A stretch of 64,000 nt of DNA from Faecalibacterium sp. I3-3-89 (GCF_023347275.1 NZ_CP094468.1:372001-436000), one strand, 5' to 3'. Shown: positions 1-8,705, counted from the stretch's first letter. The notes: a model not told the origin generated them from the letters alone. Made by a program: numbers and translations.

Positions 1-1871
1 AGAGCTTTTGCCAGCTCGGTCTTGCCGACGCCGGTGGGGCCGAGGAAGAGGAAGCTGCCGATGGGGCGGTTGGGGTTGGCGATGCCGGCGCGGCTGCGCA
101 GGATGGCCTCGCTCACCTTGGTGACGGCCTCATCTTGGCCGATGACCCTCTTATGGAGCACATCGTCCAGATGCAGCAGCTTCTCGCGCTCGCCCTCCAC
201 CAGCTTCTCCACGGGGATGCCGGTCCAGCGGGCCACGATGCGGGCGATCTCTTCGTCGGTCACGCGGTCGCGCAGCAGGCTGTCTTCCTTCTTGGCGGCG
301 GCGACCTTCTCCTCTTCTTCCAGCTCTTTTTGCAGCTGGGGCAGCTTGCCGTATTTCAGCTCGGCGGCCTTGTTCAGGTCGTATTCGCGCTGGGCCTTCT
401 CGATGGCGGCATTGGTCTGCTCGATCTGCTCGCGCAGAGACTGCACCTTGCCGATGGCGTTCTTCTCGTTCTCCCACTTTGCCTTCATGCTGCGGAACTT
501 ATCCTGCAGCTCGGCCAGCTCTTTTTCGAGGTCCTTCAGACGGCTCTGGCTCAGAGCGTCGGTCTCCTTTTTCAGGCTGACCTGCTCGATCTGCAGCTGG
601 GTGATGCGGTGGGCGAGGTCGTCCATCTCGCTGGGCATACTGTCCATCTCGGTCTTTATCATAGCGCAGGCCTCATCCACAAGGTCGATGGCCTTATCGG
701 GGAGGAAGCGGTCGGTGATATAGCGGTCGGAGAGGGTCGCGGCGGCGATGAGGGCGTTGTCGCTGATCTTCACGCCGTGGAAGACCTCATACCGCTCTTT
801 CAGGCCGCGCAGGATGGAGATGGTGTCCTCGACGGTGGGTTCGTCCACCTGTACCGGCTGGAAGCGGCGCTCGAGGGCGGGGTCTTTCTCGATATACTGG
901 CGGTACTCATCCAGCGTAGTGGCGCCGATGCAGTGCAGCTCGCCGCGGGCCAGCATGGGCTTCAGCAGGTTGCCGGCGTCCATCGCACCGTCGGTCTTGC
1001 CTGCGCCGACGATGGTGTGCAGCTCATCAATGAAGAGGATGATCTTGCCCTCGCTCTTCTTTACCTCGTTCAGGACGCTCTTCAGGCGCTCCTCGAACTC
1101 GCCGCGGTACTTTGCACCGGCCACCAGAGCGCCCATGTCCAAGCTGAACACGATGCGGTCCTTCAGGTTCTCGGGCACGTCGCCCCGGACGATACGCTGG
1201 GCCAGACCCTCGGCGATGGCCGTCTTGCCGACGCCCGGCTCACCGATGAGGCAGGGGTTGTTTTTGGTCTTACGGGACAGGATGCGGATGACGTTCCGGA
1301 TCTCCTGATCGCGGCCGATGACGGGGTCCAGCTTCTGCTTGCGGGCCAGATCGACCAGATCCTGACCGTATTTCTGGAGGGCATTGTAGGTGTCCTCGGG
1401 GTTATCGTTGGTCACGCGCTGGTTGCCGCGGACGGCAGTGAGCTGCTGTAAGAACTTATCCTTTGTAATGCTGAAGGCACGGAACAGCTCAGAGGTGTTC
1501 TGGGTCTGCTCGTCCAGCAAAGCGAGGAAGACGTGCTCGACGCTTACATAGTCGTCCTTCATGGCCTTGGCTTCGCGGGCGGCAGCGCTCAGCACCTTAT
1601 CGGTGGCCTGCGAGATATAGACCTTGTCGGGGTCGCGGCCAGAGCCGGACACCCGGGGCATCGCAGAGAGCTTTTCGGCCACAGCGGCGGAGAAGCTGCC
1701 TGCGTCTACGTTCAATTTCTGGAGCAGCTGAGGGATCAGGCCCTGCTCCTGCGTGGCCAGAGCGTGGAGCAGATGCTCCGGCTCCAGTGCGTTGTGCTGA
1801 TACTCCACAGCCAGCTGCTGTGCGGCCTGCAGAGCCTCAAGGGTCTTCTGGGTATATTGATTGGTATTCAT
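1..1871 (-). CDS. clpB: ATP-dependent disaggregase ClpB (3' part outside window)
   Basis: Hexameric AAA+ chaperone that, with DnaK, pulls polypeptides out of aggregates in the cytoplasm. About 623 N-terminal residues are present of a family length near 860; the rest lies beyond base 1. In order: Clp N-domain (residues 1-150), first AAA+ domain with Walker A GEPGVGKT near residue 209, a long charged coiled-coil middle domain (about 410-530, which separates ClpB from ClpA/ClpC), and the second Walker A GPTGVGKT near residue 610, right at the window edge. The ATG at 1869-1871 begins [15 protein letters not shown], typical for ClpB. It is preceded by a consensus promoter and a CIRCE element, so heat-shock control by HrcA is expected. 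No other gene shares the visible part of the transcript. Confidence 0.97.
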   Translation of the reverse strand, partial: MNTNQYTQKTLEALQAAQQLAVEYQHNALEPEHLLHALATQEQGLIPQLLQKLNVDAGSFSAAVAEKLSAMPRVSGSGRDPDKVYISQATDKVLSAAAREAKAMKDDYVSVEHVFLALLDEQTQNTSELFRAFSITKDKFLQQLTAVRGNQRVTNDNPEDTYNALQKYGQDLVDLARKQKLDPVIGRDQEIRNVIRILSRKTKNNPCLIGEPGVGKTAIAEGLAQRIVRGDVPENLKDRIVFSLDMGALVAGAKYRGEFEERLKSVLNEVKKSEGKIILFIDELHTIVGAGKTDGAMDAGNLLKPMLARGELHCIGATTLDEYRQYIEKDPALERRFQPVQVDEPTVEDTISILRGLKERYEVFHGVKISDNALIAAATLSDRYITDRFLPDKAIDLVDEACAMIKTEMDSMPSEMDDLAHRITQLQIEQVSLKKETDALSQSRLKDLEKELAELQDKFRSMKAKWENEKNAIGKVQSLREQIEQTNAAIEKAQREYDLNKAAELKYGKLPQLQKELEEEEKVAAAKKEDSLLRDRVTDEEIARIVARWTGIPVEKLVEGEREKLLHLDDVLHKRVIGQDEAVTKVSEAILRSRAGIANPNRPIGSFLFLGPTGVGKTELAKA

Positions 1872-1931
1872 AAAGTCAAGCCTCCATTCATACCGGAAGT
1901 TGAGATTCAGGCGGTGGGTCGGAATGTTGCT

Positions 1932-1988
1932 TTAGCACTCTTGCTCATCGACTGCTAAAAATATACTCCAAACAATCCACAATGTCAA
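1932..1988 (-). promoter_or_regulatory. clpB promoter with CIRCE (HrcA operator)
   Basis: Read on the minus strand, TTGACA (1983-1988), a 17-base spacer and TATATT (1960-1965) form a sigma-A promoter. Directly downstream, TTAGCACTC-N9-GACTGCTAA (1932-1958 on the plus strand) matches the CIRCE consensus TTAGCACTC-N9-GAGTGCTAA except for one base. Its place at the expected transcription start fits repression of clpB by HrcA. Confidence 0.92.
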
Positions 1989-2126
1989 TAGGGAAATCCA
2001 AGCGGCGGCATGGATTCACAAAAAGTTTGCAAACTTGTAAAAAATCACACCATATCGTTTCGGCGGCGCAGACAAAAAGCCCCTGTCGGGCGGAAGACCA
2101 CGGCAGGGGCGGAAGGAATGAGAAGC

Positions 2127-3059
2127 TTATTCAGCAAACAGCGGGGTGGACAGATAGCGGTCGCCGGTGTCGGGCAGAAGGACGACGATGTTCTTACCGG
2201 CGTTCTCGGGGCGCTTTGCCAGCTGGATGGCAGCCCAGACGGCAGCGCCGGAGGAGATGCCCACCAGCACGCCCTCCTTGTGGCCGATGAGACGGCCCAC
2301 AGCAAAGGCGTCCTCGTTTTCCACGGCGATGATCTCGTCGTAGACCTTGGTGTCCAGCACGTCGGGCACAAAGCCGGCACCGATGCCCTGAATTTTATGT
2401 GCACCGGCGGTGCCCTTGCTCAGGACGGGGGAGGAGGCAGGCTCGACGGCCACGACCTTGACGCCGGGGGTCTTGCTCTTGAGGTACTGGCCCACGCCGG
2501 TCACAGTGCCGCCGGTGCCGACGCCGGCCACGAAGATGTCCACCTTGCCGTCCGTGTCGTCCCAGATCTCAGGGCCGGTGGTGGCGATGTGGGCCTTGGG
2601 GTTGGCCGGGTTGACGAACTGGCCGGGGATGAAGGAGTTGGGGATCTCTTTTGCCAACTCATCGGCCTTGGCGATGGCACCCTTCATGCCCTTTGCACCC
2701 TCGCTGAGCACCAGCTCTGCGCCGTAGGCCTTCATCAGCTGGCGGCGCTCGACGCTCATGGTCTCGGGCATCACGATGATGATGCGGTAGCCCTTGGCGG
2801 CAGCCACAGCGGCCAGACCGATGCCGGTGTTGCCGGAGGTCGGCTCGATGATGACGGAGCCGGGCTTCAGCTTGCCGGAGGCCTCGGCGTCATCGATCAT
2901 GGCTTTGGCGATGCGGTCCTTGACGGAACCGGCGGGGTTGAAGTATTCCAGCTTTGCCAGCAGCTTGGCGGAAAGGTTTTCGTCCTTCTCGATGCGGGTC
3001 AGTTCCAGCAGCGGGGTGTGGCCGATCAGCTGGTCTGCGGAAGTATAGATCTTGCTCAT
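2127..3059 (-). CDS. cysK: cysteine synthase (O-acetylserine sulfhydrylase)
   Basis: PLP enzyme converting O-acetyl-L-serine and sulfide to cysteine. The 310-residue protein matches the usual CysK length. It shows the PLP-lysine motif NPAGSVKDR (Lys47), the substrate loop TSGNTG near residue 75, and a glycine-rich phosphate-binding loop [10 protein letters not shown]. The start at 3059 ([10 protein letters not shown]) has an AGAGAGG ribosome site upstream; a longer reading from 3101 has no support. It diverges from an Rrf2-family regulator gene, an arrangement that suggests sulfur- or Fe-S-responsive control. The partner gene cysE, which makes the substrate, is at 30724-31407 and not in the same operon. 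Confidence 0.96.
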   Translation of the reverse strand: MSKIYTSADQLIGHTPLLELTRIEKDENLSAKLLAKLEYFNPAGSVKDRIAKAMIDDAEASGKLKPGSVIIEPTSGNTGIGLAAVAAAKGYRIIIVMPETMSVERRQLMKAYGAELVLSEGAKGMKGAIAKADELAKEIPNSFIPGQFVNPANPKAHIATTGPEIWDDTDGKVDIFVAGVGTGGTVTGVGQYLKSKTPGVKVVAVEPASSPVLSKGTAGAHKIQGIGAGFVPDVLDTKVYDEIIAVENEDAFAVGRLIGHKEGVLVGISSGAAVWAAIQLAKRPENAGKNIVVLLPDTGDRYLSTPLFAE

Positions 3060-3143
3060 AATAGTAAACCTCTCTATTGCGGGCGATGCGCCCGGCTGCA
3101 CCGGCCGGGCCGGTGTCGTCTTGATGTCCCCTTTATTCCCGTT

Positions 3144-3158
3144 AAACCAATGTGGTTT
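3144..3158. promoter_or_regulatory. inverted repeat in cysK 5' region (candidate operator)
   Basis: AAACCA-ATG-TGGTTT is a perfect 6-base dyad just downstream of the cysK -10 element, where a bound repressor would block the promoter. Binding by the divergently encoded Rrf2 protein is an inference. Confidence 0.4.
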
Positions 3159-3172
3159 GTGGGTTTGGCTGT

Positions 3173-3201
3173 ATTATAGCCTCCTTTGGGGCACTTGTCA
3201 A
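3173..3201 (-). promoter_or_regulatory. cysK promoter
   Basis: On the minus strand TTGACA (3196-3201), a 17-base spacer and TATAAT (3173-3178): a full sigma-A consensus. Such a strong core promoter implies control by repression. Confidence 0.88.
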
Positions 3202-3207
3202 TGGAAA

Positions 3208-3251
3208 ATCGAAAATTTCCGATTGAAAAGTTATAAACCCTGTTGTATAAT
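3208..3251 (+). promoter_or_regulatory. promoter of the Rrf2 regulator with overlapping palindrome
   Basis: TTGAAA (3223-3228), 17 bases, TATAAT (3246-3251). The near-palindrome ATCGAAAATTTCCGAT (3208-3223, one mismatched pair) abuts the -35 and lies between the two divergent promoters, a plausible autoregulatory site. Confidence 0.72.
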
Positions 3252-3330
3252 AGGTTAAAACTTATTCGGAACAGGTCCCGCAGCCCGCCCGGCGGCGCTG
3301 CAAGACCAAAACAGGAAAGAAGAGAAAGGA

Positions 3331-3768
3331 ATGTCTATGATCGTTTCCACCAAGGGGCGCTATGCGCTGCGTGTGATGATAGATCTGGCCGAGCATCGGA
3401 CGGAGAAATATGTCCCCCTGAAGGAGGTCGCCGCCCGGCAGGAAATCTCCGAAAAATACCTCGAAAACATCCTCAAGGTGCTGGTGCAGAACGGCTTCCT
3501 CGAGGGCCTGCGGGGTAAGGGCGGCGGCTACCGCCTGACCCGTGACCCCGACCAGTATACCGTCGGCGAGGTGCTGACCCTTACCGAGGGGAGCCTCGCA
3601 CCGGTGAGCTGCCTTGCACAGGGTGCGGCTCCCTGCCGCCGGATGAGCAGCTGCCGTACGTATGATATGTGGAAGGGCCTTGATGACCTCATCGAGGACT
3701 ACTTCAGCCACATCACCATCGCCGACCTTGCCTCGCCGGAAGAGGCGGGCAACGACTACGTCATCTGA
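3331..3768 (+). CDS. Rrf2-family transcriptional regulator (IscR/CymR type)
   Basis: A 145-residue winged-helix regulator beginning MSMIVSTKGRYALRVMIDLA, the diagnostic Rrf2 N-terminus, with the recognition helix region around VAARQEISEKYLENIL. Three cysteines in the C-terminal half, spaced C-x7-C-x5-C (VSCLAQGAAPC, RRMSSC), resemble the Fe-S cluster ligands of IscR (C-x5-C-x5-C), so it may sense Fe-S status rather than acting as the clusterless CymR. The AGAAAGGA ribosome site supports the start. It diverges from cysK, which suggests cysteine or sulfide metabolism is its target. No isc/suf genes are nearby. Family assignment is firm; the ligand is inference. Confidence 0.9.
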   Translation: MSMIVSTKGRYALRVMIDLAEHRTEKYVPLKEVAARQEISEKYLENILKVLVQNGFLEGLRGKGGGYRLTRDPDQYTVGEVLTLTEGSLAPVSCLAQGAAPCRRMSSCRTYDMWKGLDDLIEDYFSHITIADLASPEEAGNDYVI

Positions 3769-3776
3769 ATCTGGGC

Positions 3777-3810
3777 AAAAAAACTCCCCGCCGTCGGCAG
3801 GGAGTTTTTT
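3777..3810. terminator. bidirectional terminator between rrf2 gene and FKBP lipoprotein gene
   Basis: Ten-pair stem (3783-3792 with 3796-3805, one mismatch), loop GTC, with an A-run on one side and a T-run on the other, serving both convergent genes. Confidence 0.88.
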
Positions 3811-3832
3811 CGTGCGATCAGATGCGTTTTTT

Positions 3833-4972
3833 TCAGGACACGACCGCGCCGCTGGTCAGCGTGTCGGTGACGGCGTCCATCAGGGCTACCATCGTGCAGT
3901 AGTTCGAGCCGTAGGTGTCCTTATAATCGGAGTAGGCGTCCAGCTGCTCCTGCGTGGGGGTGATGTCCAGAGACTCAGCCACGGCCTGATAGAGCAAAGC
4001 TTCCTTGGAGTAGTTTTCCAGACTGCTCTCGAGGTGGGCCAGCATATCGTCGGTGCTCTCGTAGCCCAGCAGATTCTGAACAAGGCCGTCGAGGTCATAG
4101 CCGTAGTAGCCCGCCAGCGTGCTGTAATAGTTGAGGCACTGGTTGACCTGATAATCCATCACCTGCTGGGGGATGGACTTGAAGGTGGAGTTGGCCATCA
4201 GGTCGTCCATGACGGCGGTGTTCAGGTTCGAGGTGTAGAGCTGCTCCTGATAGTAGGCGCGGAGGGCCTCTGCGGTGTAGAGGTTATTGGAGGAGCCGAA
4301 GTTGCTGGCCACCCATGCGTCGGTCAGCTCGGGCAGGACGCTCTCGCTGATGTAGTTGAGCGTCACGGTAAAGACGGCTTTCTGGCCGCTGAGTTTCACA
4401 GTATTCCCGCTGGCGTCGGTGGAGTCGCTGTAGCCGTCGGGGAAGGTGACGTTGACGTCGAAGGTCTCGCCGGGCTTGTGGCCGACGATCTGTTCTTCGA
4501 AGCCGTCGATGAAGGTGTTGCTGCCCAGCGTCAGGTCATAGTTCTCTGCGCTGCCGCCAGTGAACGCCACACCGTCCACCGAGCCGGTGTAGTTGATGTT
4601 GACGGTGTCGCCGTCGGCGGCGGCGCGGTCGGTGACGTGGTTGGTGGAGGAATACCGACTCAGAAGATCGCTGATCTGCTTCTCGACCTCCTCGCTGGTG
4701 GGCTCGACGTCCGAACGCTTGACGGCGACGGACGCAAAGTCCTCGGGCAGGGTCACATAGTCCAGTGCCCGGATGCCCTCCCAGTAGCCCTTTTCGTCCA
4801 GACCGTCGCTGTAGTTGAAGTTCTGGTAATCGTAGTCGGCCGCGCTGCCGAGCGTGGAAGAAGACGCCGTGCTGGACGCGGCGCTGTCGGCCTTGCCGCC
4901 GCAGGCCGCGAGGCTCAGCGCCAGAGCGCCGACGCAGACAAGGCAGAGCGCCTTGGTGAAGATACGTTTCAA
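3833..4972 (-). CDS. FKBP-type peptidyl-prolyl isomerase lipoprotein with trigger-factor-like C-terminus
   Basis: Predicted extracytoplasmic folding factor of 379 residues. A TTG start at 4972-4970, 8 bases after AGGAGG, gives MKRIFTKALCLVCVGALALSLAAC, a lipoprotein signal with lipobox LAAC; no ATG start has a comparable ribosome site. An FKBP domain follows (GDTVNINYTGSVDG, then a hydrophobic core ending at a PDGY segment). The remaining helical region (about residues 230-370) resembles the chaperone domain of trigger factor. The family is known in Clostridia as secreted trigger-factor/FKBP proteins; substrates are unknown. It stands alone, between a shared terminator and the divergent malic enzyme gene. 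Confidence 0.85.
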   Translation of the reverse strand: MKRIFTKALCLVCVGALALSLAACGGKADSAASSTASSSTLGSAADYDYQNFNYSDGLDEKGYWEGIRALDYVTLPEDFASVAVKRSDVEPTSEEVEKQISDLLSRYSSTNHVTDRAAADGDTVNINYTGSVDGVAFTGGSAENYDLTLGSNTFIDGFEEQIVGHKPGETFDVNVTFPDGYSDSTDASGNTVKLSGQKAVFTVTLNYISESVLPELTDAWVASNFGSSNNLYTAEALRAYYQEQLYTSNLNTAVMDDLMANSTFKSIPQQVMDYQVNQCLNYYSTLAGYYGYDLDGLVQNLLGYESTDDMLAHLESSLENYSKEALLYQAVAESLDITPTQEQLDAYSDYKDTYGSNYCTMVALMDAVTDTLTSGAVVS

Positions 4973-5193
4973 AAGAATTCCCTCCTGTTGGTAGACCGGT
5001 ATTTTGCCGGTGATTCGAAAAACAAACTCTATTATAAAGGCTAAAAATGAAAAAGAAAAGTTTTTTGCAAAATTTCCACACTCTGCCCGTCCTTTGTCGG
5101 ACTTTTGGGGCCGGAGAGGGGAAAAAGGCGGAAAACCGGTGGAAATGGGGGAGGGGTTCTGATACAATGGGGTTAATAAGGAGGAAAAAGCCA

Positions 5194-6366
5194 ATGGATT
5201 TCAACAAAGCAGCTCTGGAAATGCACGAGAGCCACCACGGCAAGGTGGGCATCGTGAGCAAGGTAGAGGTCAAGACCCGGGATGACCTGTCCACCGCCTA
5301 CACCCCCGGCGTGGCCGAGCCTTGCCGCCGCATCAAGGCAGACCCCGAGGACGTCTACAAGTACACCTTCAAGGGCAATATGGTGGCCGTCGTCTCCAAT
5401 GGCACGGCTGTGCTGGGGCTGGGCGACATCGGCCCCGAGGCCGGTCTGCCGGTCATGGAGGGCAAGGCTGTGCTCTTCAAGGAGTTTGGCGGCGTGGACG
5501 CCTTCCCCATCTGCATCGACGCCCACGATGCAGCCAGCGTCATCGCGGCCTGCAAGGCCATCGCCCCCACCTTCGGCGGCATCAACCTTGAGGACATCAA
5601 AAGCCCCGAGTGCTTCGAGATCGAGGAGACGCTGGAGCGGGAGCTGGATATCCCCGTCTTCCACGACGACCAGCATGGCACGGCCATCGTCGTCACCGCT
5701 GCCCTCATCAACGCTCTGCGTGTGGTGGGCAAGAAGATGGAGGACGTCCACATCGTCCTGAACGGCCCCGGCGCGGCCGGTACGGCCATCATCAAGATGC
5801 TGATGACCGCCGGTGCCAGAGACATCATCGCCGTGGACCAGTTCGGCACTCTGTACAAGGGCTGCAACAGCGCCGAGGCCCACAAGAACTGGCTGGGTGA
5901 AGTGACCAACCCCCGCCAGATCAAGGGCGGCCTGAAGGAGGCTCTTGCGGGCGCAGATGTCTTTATCGGCGTGTCCAAGCCCGGCATCCTGACCACCGAG
6001 CTGTGCCAGACCATGAACAAGGACGCCATCGTCTTTGCCATGGCCAACCCCACCCCCGAGATCATGCCCGACGAGGCCAAGGCAGGCGGCGTCCGCGTCA
6101 TGGCCACCGGCCGCAGCGACTTCCCCAATCAGGTCAACAACGTCCTCTGTTTCCCGGGCCTGTTCAAGGGCGCGCTGAGCGTCCGTGCCCGGGACATCAA
6201 CGATACGATGAAGCTGGCCGCTGCCTACGCCATCGCTGACCTCATCACCGACGAGGACCGCAGCGAGGAGAACATCATCCCCGGCGCATTCGACCCCCGG
6301 GTGGCCGAGGCGGTGGCATCTGCCGTGGCAAAGGCTGCCCGCGAGAGCGGCGTGGCCCGGCTGTAA
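5194..6366 (+). CDS. NAD(P)-dependent malic enzyme (short bacterial form)
   Basis: Oxidatively decarboxylates malate to pyruvate and CO2. The 390-residue length matches the short malic enzyme family. Visible features: the N-terminal malate domain (DDLSTAYTPGVAEPC, then GNMVAVVSNGTAVLGLGDIG), metal/substrate residues in the HDDQHGTAIV motif, and a Rossmann motif NGPGAAGTAI for the nucleotide. The start at 5194 follows AAGGAGG by nine bases; an upstream ATG at 5047 would add an unrelated basic leader. The next gene is the fumarase alpha subunit, 15 bases downstream, so fumarate-malate-pyruvate interconversion is co-expressed. NAD versus NADP preference cannot be read with confidence. Confidence 0.95.
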   Translation: MDFNKAALEMHESHHGKVGIVSKVEVKTRDDLSTAYTPGVAEPCRRIKADPEDVYKYTFKGNMVAVVSNGTAVLGLGDIGPEAGLPVMEGKAVLFKEFGGVDAFPICIDAHDAASVIAACKAIAPTFGGINLEDIKSPECFEIEETLERELDIPVFHDDQHGTAIVVTAALINALRVVGKKMEDVHIVLNGPGAAGTAIIKMLMTAGARDIIAVDQFGTLYKGCNSAEAHKNWLGEVTNPRQIKGGLKEALAGADVFIGVSKPGILTTELCQTMNKDAIVFAMANPTPEIMPDEAKAGGVRVMATGRSDFPNQVNNVLCFPGLFKGALSVRARDINDTMKLAAAYAIADLITDEDRSEENIIPGAFDPRVAEAVASAVAKAARESGVARL

Positions 6367-6381
6367 GCGGAGGGCGTTTCC

Positions 6382-7221
6382 ATGAGGACGATCACAGCAC
6401 AGCAAATCACGGACACTGTGGCCCGCCTCTGCATCGAGGCCAACACCCGCCTGCCCCGGGACGTGCAGGAGGCGCTGGACAAGGCCCGGGCCGAGGAACC
6501 GTGGCCGCTGGCAAAAAATACCCTCGACCTGCTCTGGTCGAACCTTGCAGCGGCGAGGGAAGAAGCTCTGCCCATCTGTCAGGACACCGGCATGGCCTGC
6601 GTGTTTGTGGAGCTGGGCACGGAGGTCCACATCGAGGGCAGTTTTGAAGCTGCCATCCATGAGGGCGTGCGGCGGGGCTACACCGACGGCTACCTGCGCA
6701 AGAGCATCGTGGCCGACCCGCTGCGCCGGGGCAACACCGGCGACAACACCCCCGCCGCCATCACGGTGCATCTGGTGGACGGCGACGGCTGCACCATCAC
6801 CGTGGCGCCGAAGGGCTTCGGCAGCGAGAACATGAGCCGCATCCGGATGCTCAAGCCCGCCGACGGCGTGGAGGGCTTCAAGAAGTTTGTGGTGGAGACG
6901 GTCAGGCTGGCTGGCTCGAACCCCTGCCCGCCCATCGTGCTGGGCATCGGCGTGGGCGGCAGCTTTGATAAGGTGGCGTATCTTGCCAAAAAGGCCCTTC
7001 TCCGCCCGCTGGATGTTCCGAACCCGGACCCCTACTACGCCGCCCTCGAGGGGGAGCTGCTGACGGCCATCAATGCTCTGGGCATCGGGCCGCAGGGCTT
7101 CGGTGGAAAGACCACCTGCCTCGGCCTTGCTATCGAGCAGATGCCTACCCATGTGGCGGGTCTGCCCGTGGCGGTCAATGTGTCCTGCCATGTCACCCGG
7201 CGGGCATCTGCGGTGTTATAA
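6382..7221 (+). CDS. class I fumarate hydratase, alpha subunit
   Basis: The Fe-S domain of two-subunit class I fumarase (interconverts fumarate and malate); 279 residues, as expected for the separate alpha polypeptide. Three cysteines in conserved settings, CQDTG (about residue 66), SNPCPP (about 182) and a C-terminal VSCHVTR, are the expected [4Fe-4S] ligands. GNTGDNTPAAI is the conserved substrate segment. L(+)-tartrate dehydratase alpha (TtdA) is a close relative, but the malic enzyme neighbour favours fumarase. A 265-base repeat-filled gap separates it from the beta subunit gene, unusual because these genes normally abut. Confidence 0.93.
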   Translation: MRTITAQQITDTVARLCIEANTRLPRDVQEALDKARAEEPWPLAKNTLDLLWSNLAAAREEALPICQDTGMACVFVELGTEVHIEGSFEAAIHEGVRRGYTDGYLRKSIVADPLRRGNTGDNTPAAITVHLVDGDGCTITVAPKGFGSENMSRIRMLKPADGVEGFKKFVVETVRLAGSNPCPPIVLGIGVGGSFDKVAYLAKKALLRPLDVPNPDPYYAALEGELLTAINALGIGPQGFGGKTTCLGLAIEQMPTHVAGLPVAVNVSCHVTRRASAVL

Positions 7222-7464
7222 GAGGGCTAGCCCTCTCCGTCATTGCTTCGCAATGCCACGGCCCGGGTTGCGGCACCCAGCATTCGCTTCGTACTTTGAA
7301 AAGTACTTGCGTCTTGCTGGCCGCGGCCCCAACAGCTCTTCCCTGTTTCCGCCACTGGCGGCGGTCAGAACTGTTGCTCCCAAAGGGAGAGGCTTGGAGC
7401 TTGCCGGTAGGCGAAAGGCTCTCCCTCTGGGAGAGCTGGACGCGAAGCGGCCTGAGAGGGCAAG
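7222..7464. repeat. dispersed palindromic repeat carrying a nested 113-base module
   Basis: The outer element begins AGAGGGCTAGCCCTCT and ends CCTGAGAGGGC, with internal hairpins built from GGGAGAG/CTCTCCC. Related elements lie at about 33100-33222 and 61196-61324, and a remnant at about 20887-20936. Here its first internal hairpin is interrupted by the module at 7265-7377. It fills the whole fumarase alpha-beta gap. No convincing coding sequence is seen in it. Confidence 0.8.
7265..7377. repeat. 113-base module, copy 1
   Basis: Starts GGGTTGCGG and ends CTGTTGC, containing small hairpins (GTACTT/AAGTAC; CCGCC-ACT-GGCGG). A second copy of the same length, with identical ends and high internal identity, lies inside a different repeat at 23864-23976. 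It has no open reading frame worth calling. Confidence 0.8.
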
Positions 7465-7485
7465 GACGCTAAAGGAGAATACAAG

Positions 7486-8043
7486 ATGCAATACGAACTG
7501 AACACGCCCTGCACGGCGGCAGACCTCGCGCCCCTGAAGGCGGGAGACACGGTGCTGCTGTCCGGTGTGGTGTACACCGCCCGCGATCAGGCCCACAAGC
7601 GGATGCTGGAAGCGCTGGACCGGGGCGAAAAGCTCCCCTTCGACTTGGAGGGCAGTGCCATCTACTACGTCGGCCCGACGCCGGAGCGCCCCGGCGAGGT
7701 CATCGGCTCGGCCGGGCCGACCACCAGCGGACGGATGGACGCCATGAGTCCCCGCCTGCTGGACCTCGGCAATAAGATCATGATCGGCAAGGGCAAGCGG
7801 GACGCGGCAGTCAAAGAGGCCGTCGTCCGCAACGGTGCGGTCTATCTGGCCGCGCTGGGCGGCGCCGGTGCGCTGATGGCCCAGAGCGTCCAGACGCTGG
7901 AGGTCATCGCATGGCCCGACCTCGGCTGCGAGGCCGTCCGCCGCCTGACCGTGGAAAAAATGCCGCTGACGGTCATCCTCGACGCCCACGGCGGCGACCT
8001 CTACGAGGCCGGCCCGGCGGCCTATCTCGAGACGGTAAAATGA
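7486..8043 (+). CDS. class I fumarate hydratase, beta subunit
   Basis: The C-terminal catalytic domain of two-subunit fumarase, 185 residues, the usual size. Family motifs: LSGVVYTARDQAHKRM near residue 25, YVGPTPERPGEVIGSAGPTTSGRMD (seen in two parts, about 62-86), and MIGKGKRD near residue 100. The start follows AAAGGAGAATACAAG. It must assemble with the alpha subunit encoded 265 bases upstream. The intervening repeat contains hairpins that could process the transcript or change the stoichiometry between subunits. Confidence 0.93.
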   Translation: MQYELNTPCTAADLAPLKAGDTVLLSGVVYTARDQAHKRMLEALDRGEKLPFDLEGSAIYYVGPTPERPGEVIGSAGPTTSGRMDAMSPRLLDLGNKIMIGKGKRDAAVKEAVVRNGAVYLAALGGAGALMAQSVQTLEVIAWPDLGCEAVRRLTVEKMPLTVILDAHGGDLYEAGPAAYLETVK

Positions 8044-8096
8044 CGAAATTGCGCAGGGTGGAATTGGTTTGGTTTGACAAACTTTCTGCGAATGGC

Positions 8097-8125
8097 TTGC
8101 AACACGATACGGAATGTGGTATCCT
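8097..8125 (+). promoter_or_regulatory. promoter of the DtxR-family regulator
   Basis: TTGCAA (8097-8102), 17-base spacer, TATCCT (8120-8125), 72 bases before the start codon. Confidence 0.6.
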
Positions 8126-8196
8126 ATAACAAACCAGACCGGAACGCCTGTGTGCCCCGGACAGGGAATTTTACGAGGCAGGAGGCCGACAAAACC

Positions 8197-8592
8197 ATGC
8201 AGATCCACCAATCCGCAGAAGATTATCTTGAGACTATCCTTATGCTGACCCAGCGGATGGGCCGCGTGCGCTCCATCGACGTGGTCAACGAGCTGGGCTA
8301 TACCAAGGCCAGCGTCAGCATTGCGATGAAAAAGCTGCGGGAAAACGGCTACATTGCGGTGGACGGCGAGGGCAACCTGACCCTTCTGGAGCCGGGCCGC
8401 GAGATCGCAGAGCGCATCTACAGCCGCCACCGCCTGCTGACCCATTTCTTCGTGCAGCTGGGCGTGGACGAAGAGGTCGCCGCCGAGGATGCCTGCAAGG
8501 CAGAGCATATCCTGAGCGAGCAGACGCTGGGAAAGATCCGGGAATATGCCCTGCTCCACGACGCAGAGGGCAGCGTCCAGAAGTCCGAGTGA
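8197..8592 (+). CDS. DtxR/MntR-family metal-dependent repressor
   Basis: A 131-residue metalloregulator. The N-terminal winged helix (MQIHQSAEDYLETILMLTQ, recognition helix around YTKASVSIAMKKLRENGY) is followed by a dimerisation/metal domain with His and Glu/Asp residues in the expected order (RHRLLTHFF, EDACKAEHILSEQT). The short length without an SH3-like domain is MntR-like, so manganese or iron homeostasis is the probable target. The start at 8197 follows GCAGGAGG; an in-frame extension to 8074 would overlap the promoter. No metal transporter gene is adjacent, so the regulon must lie elsewhere. Confidence 0.88.
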   Translation: MQIHQSAEDYLETILMLTQRMGRVRSIDVVNELGYTKASVSIAMKKLRENGYIAVDGEGNLTLLEPGREIAERIYSRHRLLTHFFVQLGVDEEVAAEDACKAEHILSEQTLGKIREYALLHDAEGSVQKSE

Positions 8593-8623
8593 TCCATTCA
8601 ATTTGAATCTCCAATAAAAAAGC

Positions 8624-8666
8624 AGACAGCCGCCTCCACAAGTGCGTGGAGGCGGCTGTCTGTCTT
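8624..8666. terminator. strong hairpin terminator between mntR-like and mazF-like genes
   Basis: Perfect 16-pair stem (8624-8639 with 8646-8661), loop AAGTGC, A-run on the left side (minus strand T-run) and short T-rich tail on the right; serves the convergent genes. Confidence 0.88.
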
Positions 8667-8705
8667 ATCGCAATTTTCAAAAATAGTGCCGATCAAAACG
8701 GCTTC

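Noticed and set aside
135..1451. Plus-strand frame opposite clpB
   Set aside because: Its sequence is the antisense of ClpB's NBD1 and coiled coil, biased to Leu/Gly/His and without ribosome site.
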